Shown in pieces: positions 58,315-64,000 of a stretch of DNA of 64,000 nt (positions are counted from its first letter, which is position 1; every line of letters begins with the position of its first letter). This stretch comes from Vesta saturnalis (taxonomy: Eukaryota; Arthropoda; Insecta; Coleoptera; Lampyridae): the NCBI GenBank assembly GCA_036346205.1, contig JARFJB010002009.1:4293001-4357000 (forward strand), given 5' to 3'. The notes under the pieces are model-generated. The model saw only the letters and a program-made list of their open reading frames with translations, searched no databases and was not told where the DNA came from. The position numbers and the translations under genes are program-made.

Positions 58315-60185
58315 CAAGGGCGTACCCAGTGAGGGGCAGTCGCCCCCCCCCCCTAGAAGCAAGAAATCGGTGATTTGATTCTTATCAATTAGTGTTGTTT
58401 CGTGGTCTTACAATTTTGTTAAGGTTAGCTACTTTTGCGAATGTAACGTTCTTGCTTCTAACCCTCGTCCATATAAACAAGGTTCTTTTACTAATATTTT
58501 TTGTATCTCATTTTCTCATAGTACCTATGCACATGTACGTATTCCGCTATTTAATATAACTGATGCACTATACCCTGAGTGTCTGATAAGAATTGTTATC
58601 CCACAATTGTTTTAAATACATTAAGCATTTCTTTCTTAAAAATCATATAATTCCGCTATCCGTTTGGATCGGCGTAACTGCATACAAATACAGTCCGATG
58701 CACGGTTCTAGATACTACGACGTCTGAACCTGAAGAGGCAGAGGGTAAAATTCGGTATTGCGGCGTTGTCCTTGTTATATTAATAATATTAATATATAAA
58801 AATTGAAAATAATATAACTATAATAACATAAAAATATAATGATAACATAATTAACACTTTTGAAGCATTCAATATTAACATTTATCCTTTTAATAAGTCA
58901 TATATCATTAAAAATACATTTTATTTCCGAAATCCGTTAATACTGAGATTAGTCAAAGGCTGTTCATGTGGAACGCTTCTAACTCAGCCATACTTCCTTG
59001 TATTAAAATAGCGGAAAAATGACTGGGCGATTGGAATTCCAGCAATCTCAAGATGCCCCTACGATCGCTAGCGCAATTGAGAGGTTTTTAGTTGATAATA
59101 ACCTTTCAGGAGAGAATTGTGTTGGATTTGTGTTTGACGGTTGTTCGACGATGGCTGGAAAAGAAGGTATTATGCACGCCATTCCGAAGAAAAAGTATAG
59201 CAAAGCTTTATTTTTCCATTGCTCAAGCCACAAAGTAAATCTTGTTGTCAATGATGCAAGCAAACTACCGAAAATAAGAAACACAATTGCAACGGTTAAG
59301 GATACAATATGCTTCTTTAGAGAGTGGCCAGCCCGCAGGAATTTGGCTCCTAATCTATCAAGACTCTATGAAACTAGGTGGTCTGAGAAATACAAGAGCA
59401 TTTGACAATTTTCAGAAAGCTTCCATGAAATCGTCAATGCATTAGAACATCTCTCGGTCGAAGGAAACTATGCTACAAGAAAATCTACCTATCAATTGCA
59501 CGCTGCAGTTACTAAACCAATTTTCATCATAGGTTTAGTCATGATTGCAAAATACTCTGCAATTTTGGCACCCGTTGTGAACGTTCTGCAAGGTAAAAAT
59601 ATGGATTTGATTATGGCGAGGAAACATATTGGTCAAATCCTTATGTCCCTTATCTTGACTCCCTAACTTTTTCTTTGAATATCTCATCTTCATCCCTCAT
59701 ACATGCTAAAAATGGCGTCCAAAGATTTGGAACAAAATGCAGAGTCTTTCAAGGAGTTTTGTGAGTTGGGTGATATATCCGCAGAATTAGATTTGTGGTA
59801 TAATCTGTGGAAAAAGAAGGATCTACCAGGAGACAAATTAAAGGACATTGAAGTGGCTGCACTTTTAGAAGAAGCTAATATATTTTTATTCGAAGAGTGA
59901 AGACCTGGCTCAGAAGTACAATGGGGCAGGACAGACTAACTGGGTTGTGTCTGATGAGCGTCCATCGGAAATTCTTCAAGGAAAGTCGGGACTGGATTGC
60001 TTCGAAAGAAAAATGAGATTAAAATAAGACATAAAAATCTCAATTTTTTTCAAGCTAACAAATTGTAATAATTAGTAAAACAGTTCTTTAAATTTTGGTT
60101 TTATTCGCCTTCTTCGTTCTAAAATGTTACAACCTGAGCGACCAAAGCTTGCCCCCCTCTAGTTTTGATCCTGTGTACGCCCATG
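58315..60185 (+). mobile_element. hAT element with intact TIRs and 8-bp TSD
   Basis: The 8-bp duplication CATATTTC occurs at 58,307-58,314 and 60,186-60,193. The ends are CAAGGGCGTACCCAG on the left and, as reverse complement of the right end, CATGGGCGTACACAG. Both features are diagnostic of hAT elements. The 1,871-bp length is short for a complete element, in keeping with internal deletions in the coding region. Confidence 0.92.
59019..60016 (+). pseudogene. hAT transposase relic (THAP12/P52rIPK-like type)
   Basis: ENCVGFVFDGCSTMAGKEGI, then FFHCSSHKVNLVVNDASKLP and SRLYETRWSEKYKSI to 59,405, belong to the catalytic region of hAT proteins of the '52 kDa repressor' type. After a stop, FHEIVNALEHLSVEGNYATR continues. 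At 59,703-59,890 comes SAELDLWYNLWKKKDLPGDK. At about 59,891, after an apparent internal deletion, RRVKTWLRSTMGQDRLTGLC, then LMSVHR, supplies the end of the dimerisation domain, with stop at 60,014-60,016. N-terminal zinc-finger parts were not found. It is inactive. Confidence 0.85.
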
Positions 60186-62458
60186 CATATTTCTCCCCTA
60201 ATTATGTCATTAACAAGACACTAAATTCTATTAAAGTGTGATTCCAAATACAGTACATTTTAATTATTAGTAATTAATTAGTTTAAAATTTTTAAAAATG
60301 TGGTCGATAATGGTATTAGCAATTTGTGATATATACGGAGATGACAATCCAAACAACCAATAATTACCTAATCAACCACGAAATTCTTTTAATCTGACAA
60401 CAGAAAAATTATATTATAAATAAATAATATCCTCGTTACTTCCCAATTTTTAATTAGTATTAATTAATTTCAGTATGACATATCCAATCAATATGACTTC
60501 AGTTTTATATTTTTTTATCATAAAACAACCCAACGCCACTGGAATCTGCCAAACATGTTGATTTATTCCTTCGCTTCGTTTCTGGACAGATTTTATTAAT
60601 TAAAGTTTAAGTAAAATAATTTGATTTTTATTGAAAATAAAAAATATTTACATTTGTTTAAAAAAATTTATATATTCTTAAGAGACAACAAGTTTATTTA
60701 TAAAAATAAATAGTTTGACCTATGTTGGAGTAAACACTTTTTACAATTATTCAACAAAACCTCAAATTTACTCTGTTAAAGTTCAATTACCCATTCATAC
60801 ACAAAAAAAGCAATTATAATAAAGGCGCCAAACATTTATAATGTCAGATCAAGTTAATTGCCCGATGATGTTACATAAATAAATCCATAGATCCTCCCAA
60901 GATCTAAAAATAGTTTTGAGTTAACGGAAGTATAAAAACGGAGACAGGATGTAAGCAATGATTCATTCTAAACTTACTTTTATCTATACTTATTGGCTGC
61001 TAATTATTTTATTATTGAATTTCTTAATTTTATAGCAGATTACACCGGATCAAGTAATAAACTACACCTTGATTTTATTTTAAAATTATGGGACATTAGC
61101 ATGATTAAATGCATGTGTGCTAGTATGGGTATGACATACAAAATCGCTTTCTTTCGTGAAACATTGGTTTTTCCTCAAATGCCTTTGTAATATAGTTATA
61201 AAAATAAGCATTAACATTTTTTGTCAAATCCCGTACGACCCTTAACTGCGCGGACAAGAATTAATTCTGTATTTTATTTATTAATTACACTTTCAAAATT
61301 GGTAGCGCGAATCATTCTTATTCATAATTACTTTTGACCTTTCATTTTATTGTCTTCGCCAAAGATCTTAAATCATCAAAAAACAAAAAATTCAGCTGAA
61401 TACACATTAATTATCATTATTTATTACCTTAATTGCATTACACGTCCTACACCAGAAGTAAAAATAAACAATTTCCATCTTTCTTCATTATTCCAACAAG
61501 TCAATATTTAAATCGTAGTCTGTTTATACGACGATCCTAATTGCTCAAGTGATAACGTATGCATGATCCGAGGATATGGAAATCTTGCATATAACTTTCA
61601 AGTTTGAGTAGTTGATATGTAGACTTGTGGGAGTGTGCGTGCTTCACGAGGCAATCAAAGTCGTTAATACGTATCCTTACGTATATTAATTTTTTTTTAA
61701 TTTAATTGTGCTTTTTACACTGATAGAGTGCTTTTTAAATGATTAAAATTGATGTCTTTATTGGAAGTTAACCGATCATAATTAATTGATATTAGTTGTT
61801 TATTGTGGTGTGGTTTCTTAGTCATAACCGGTGTGGAATGTTTTGTTTGGTAAGACGTGCCCCGTTTAGTTAATACAGTTTTTAAAACGTACGTGCTTTG
61901 CTTATTATCGAGTGTTCTAGATTTGCTTAATATGTATTACAATCATTACCTACATCCCCCTATACAGAAGAAAATCAAGGAACATGGACTTAACAAAGTT
62001 TTTACTTACATGGATAAGTCAAACTGCGAACTTCATAGACCAAACATTAAGTAAGATTTTTTTACCCTTATATTAGTTATATTTAAGAGTTAAGCAATTT
62101 GAAACCTTTGAGTAGAAATGAAAAGCATTTTAAATACTTTTCTTAGAATGATAACATCCCTACTTACATCATTAACTGTTCTTTGTGTATTAATTAGTCT
62201 TATGTCATTCTGAACTTGTGAAGTGCTTTGTGGAATGCCGATACTGACAGTCATTTTATATTTTTTTAGGTAATGAGTGAGTTAACTTATTTTAGTTTTA
62301 GCCAAGGAATTATTTGACATTTTAAATTTGTTAATGTGTGTTACTTAATGCTGACAAAAATTTTGAGAACATCCATCCAGCTTTAATTACGAAATAGTGC
62401 ATTGCAGGGGCTGGGCACGCCCGAGTTTAATATAAGCTATATGGCAATTGCATGTATA
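60186..62458. other. No supported gene
   Basis: AT-rich. The ORF at 61,857-62,054 ends next to a GTAAGA donor-like site, but its translation (MPRLVNTVFKTYVLCLLSSV and so on) matches nothing I know, so it is not called. Confidence 0.4.
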
Positions 62459-63538
62459 CAGGGCGATTTCACTTTAATACGCCTTAACTTCAGGAGCGGA
62501 TTCCTTATTGAAAAATAACTATAGTTTGCCATATAAACAATATTCTTTGAAGGCTTCGTTTTCGAGATACAGGGTCTTAAACTTTCCATAAAAATAGCAA
62601 TTTTTTTTAAATATCTTCATAACGGTTTATTAAAATAATTCAAAATTTTTCATAATTCTAAGTTTATTTCGATAGATTATGTAAACCAGTGGCAGGAGAA
62701 ACAGGGTATTTTTTTGATAAAATGTACTAATTTCGAGTTATTTGCTATTTTATACGCATTTATTATTTTAAGTTTAGTAAATGAAATAATTTAACTCAAT
62801 TTTTGTTATTTTACCAAATTCAAATTTTCAACGTTTTCCAGGGAACCGAAAAAAATACATTTTGAGAAATTTTCTTCATTGACGGATTAATATTATTTAA
62901 TAACAATGAAATAATGCACATTTCACAACAGCTGTTCAAACTGATATCGTTCAACTTCAATGCACTTTTGACATCTTCTAATTAGAATAGTAATGTGTGA
63001 TTCTAACAACAATAATAAAAAAAAATAATAACAACAACAATAACCATTACAATAAGAACAATAATATTGTGACAATTTTTGAATTGCGCGATCATTTTTA
63101 AATAATTTGGTATAAAGGTATTTTTTTGATAAAATGTATCAATTTCGAGTTATTCGCTATTTTGTGCGAAGCTACATTTATGCATTTATTATTATTCCTG
63201 TGATCGGGGTGGCTTTGTCCTAAAATGTCAGTGTCGAGATAATTAATGTTATTGTAGAGCGCGAGTCAACTTTCATTTACTAAAACTTTTTTGATACTAA
63301 TTAAACTATTTGATTTGTGTACAGGGTGCCGCATCATTTTACTAATCGTGAATATGCAGACATTCATTTTATTTATGGCTTCTGTAACGGAAATTCAAGA
63401 AACGCAGTAATAGAATATGAACGAAGATTTCCAAATCGCAGAATTCCCGATAAAGGAGTGTTTATAAGAACTCATCAAAAATTCTTAGGATATGGATTTG
63501 GAAAGGTTGCTTATAGAGAAGTTATTATTCGACAGTAG
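62459..63538 (+). mobile_element. 5' part of a mariner-like element, 3' part lost
   Basis: TATACAGGGCGATTTCACTT near 62,456 resembles a left tip of this type (CAGGG after TA). It is followed by about 850 bp of AT-rich leader and the beginning of a transposase. No matching right terminal repeat appears before the minisatellite, so the element is truncated. Confidence 0.6.
63326..63538 (+). pseudogene. Mariner-like transposase N-terminus (DUF4817 type)
   Basis: PHHFTNREYADIHFIYGFCN, then GNSRNAVIEYERRFPNRRIP, matches the helix-turn-helix type N-terminus also present at 8.8 and 11.3 kb, though clearly a different subfamily. A GTG (63,326) stands where the initiator ATG would be expected. After FIRTHQKFLGYG the family match ends and a stop follows. 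The DDE domain is absent. Confidence 0.75.
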
Positions 63539-63599
63539 AACCGAGGCACTATCCCTACTCCACTGGTTTTGTAACCGGGGGCACCTTGGTCGCCATTTT

Positions 63600-64000
63600 T
63601 TACCCGTCCACGTGTGTGGGGGGGTATTTCCCACCCTTATTTTTACCCGCTTACGTGTGAGACCGGATTTTCCACCCCTATTTTGCATATCCACGTGTGA
63701 GACAGGATTTTCCACCCTTATTTTTACGCACTTACTTGTGAGACCGGGTTTTTCACCCTATTTTTTATATATCCTCGTGTGAGACCGTATTTTCAACCCT
63801 AATTTTTACACGCTTACGTGTGAGGCCGGGTTTTCCACCCTTATTTTTACTCGCTTACGTGTGAGACCGTATTTTCAACCCTTTTTCAACCCTAATTATT
63901 TTACACATCCACGTGTAGGACGCGTTTTTCAACCCTTTGCATTCTTAATTAAGGCCTTTTTTGTATTTATCAGATCCGTGTGGGGGATATATTTTTCAAC
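63600..64000. repeat. 41-bp minisatellite reaching the window edge
   Basis: About nine units of 40-42 bp occur, each with ACGTGTGAGACCGGATTTT and CCACCCTTATTTTTAC. The ACGTGTGA landmark recurs near 63,653, 63,693, 63,734, 63,775, 63,816, 63,857 and 63,911. The last visible bases still resemble the unit, so the array probably continues. Confidence 0.9.

Noticed and set aside
61857..62054. 65-codon ORF ending beside a GTAAGA donor-like site
   Set aside because: No recognisable family and no acceptor or second exon that continues the frame. Possible but unsupported.
1..64000. CRISPR arrays, rRNA genes, bacterial operons
   Set aside because: The regular repeats present are satellites or minisatellites without unique spacers. 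No rRNA-like segment or bacterial gene organisation is visible.

Overview
The window is an AT-rich, repeat-dominated stretch of an animal nuclear genome, almost certainly an insect or other arthropod. I see no operons, Shine-Dalgarno-led genes or prokaryotic gene density. It carries many transposon types common in insects: mariner-like elements with a DUF4817-type N-terminus, piggyBac, hAT, Penelope and several LINEs. I cannot name the order or species from sequence alone. Family names given here are from motif recognition, not searches.

Only one host gene is convincing. It is the N-terminal coding exon of a WDR47 (nemitin) homologue at 36,462-38,029 on the + strand, with LisH and CTLH domains and a clean GTAAGC donor at 38,030. 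I found no exon for its C-terminal WD repeats, so the next intron probably runs through much or all of the remaining 26 kb.

Layout. 1-1,400: edge of an unknown minus-strand ORF and a dead LINE reverse transcriptase. 3.7-5.2 kb: six tRNA-like copies in direct and inverted orientation. 6.9-9.7 kb: a mariner-like element inside a palindromic element inside a SINE-like repeat. 10.2-13.0 kb: a second mariner-like element with very long inverted repeats and a spliceable intron. 13.7-14.6 and 15.5-16.0 kb: two deletion derivatives that keep only the transposase C-terminus. 16.1-19.3 kb: a tandem Penelope-like array. 19.7-20.7 kb: a Jockey-like LINE fragment. 24.4-26.6 kb: a broken multi-exon transposon gene of an uncharacterised DDE-like type. 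27.0-34.9 kb: two piggyBac elements back to back sharing one TTAA. 36.4-38.0 kb: the WDR47 exon. 38.6-45.0 kb: a higher-order satellite built on a 6/12-bp motif, interrupted by a LINE at about 45.0-47.7 kb and continuing as degenerate repeat to 48.4 kb. 48.4-53 kb: a degenerate repeat and a split hAT relic. 53.5-56.0 kb: two different LINE fragments on opposite strands. 58.3-60.2 kb: a hAT element with intact ends. 62.5-63.5 kb: the 5' part of a further mariner-like element. 63.6-64.0 kb: a 41-bp minisatellite running out of the window.

All transposon coding regions seen carry stops, frameshifts or deletions, so they look like relics. There is no evidence of a cooperating gene system. The main interest lies in nested insertions, long-inverted-repeat architecture, tandem Penelope structure and the intronic satellite.
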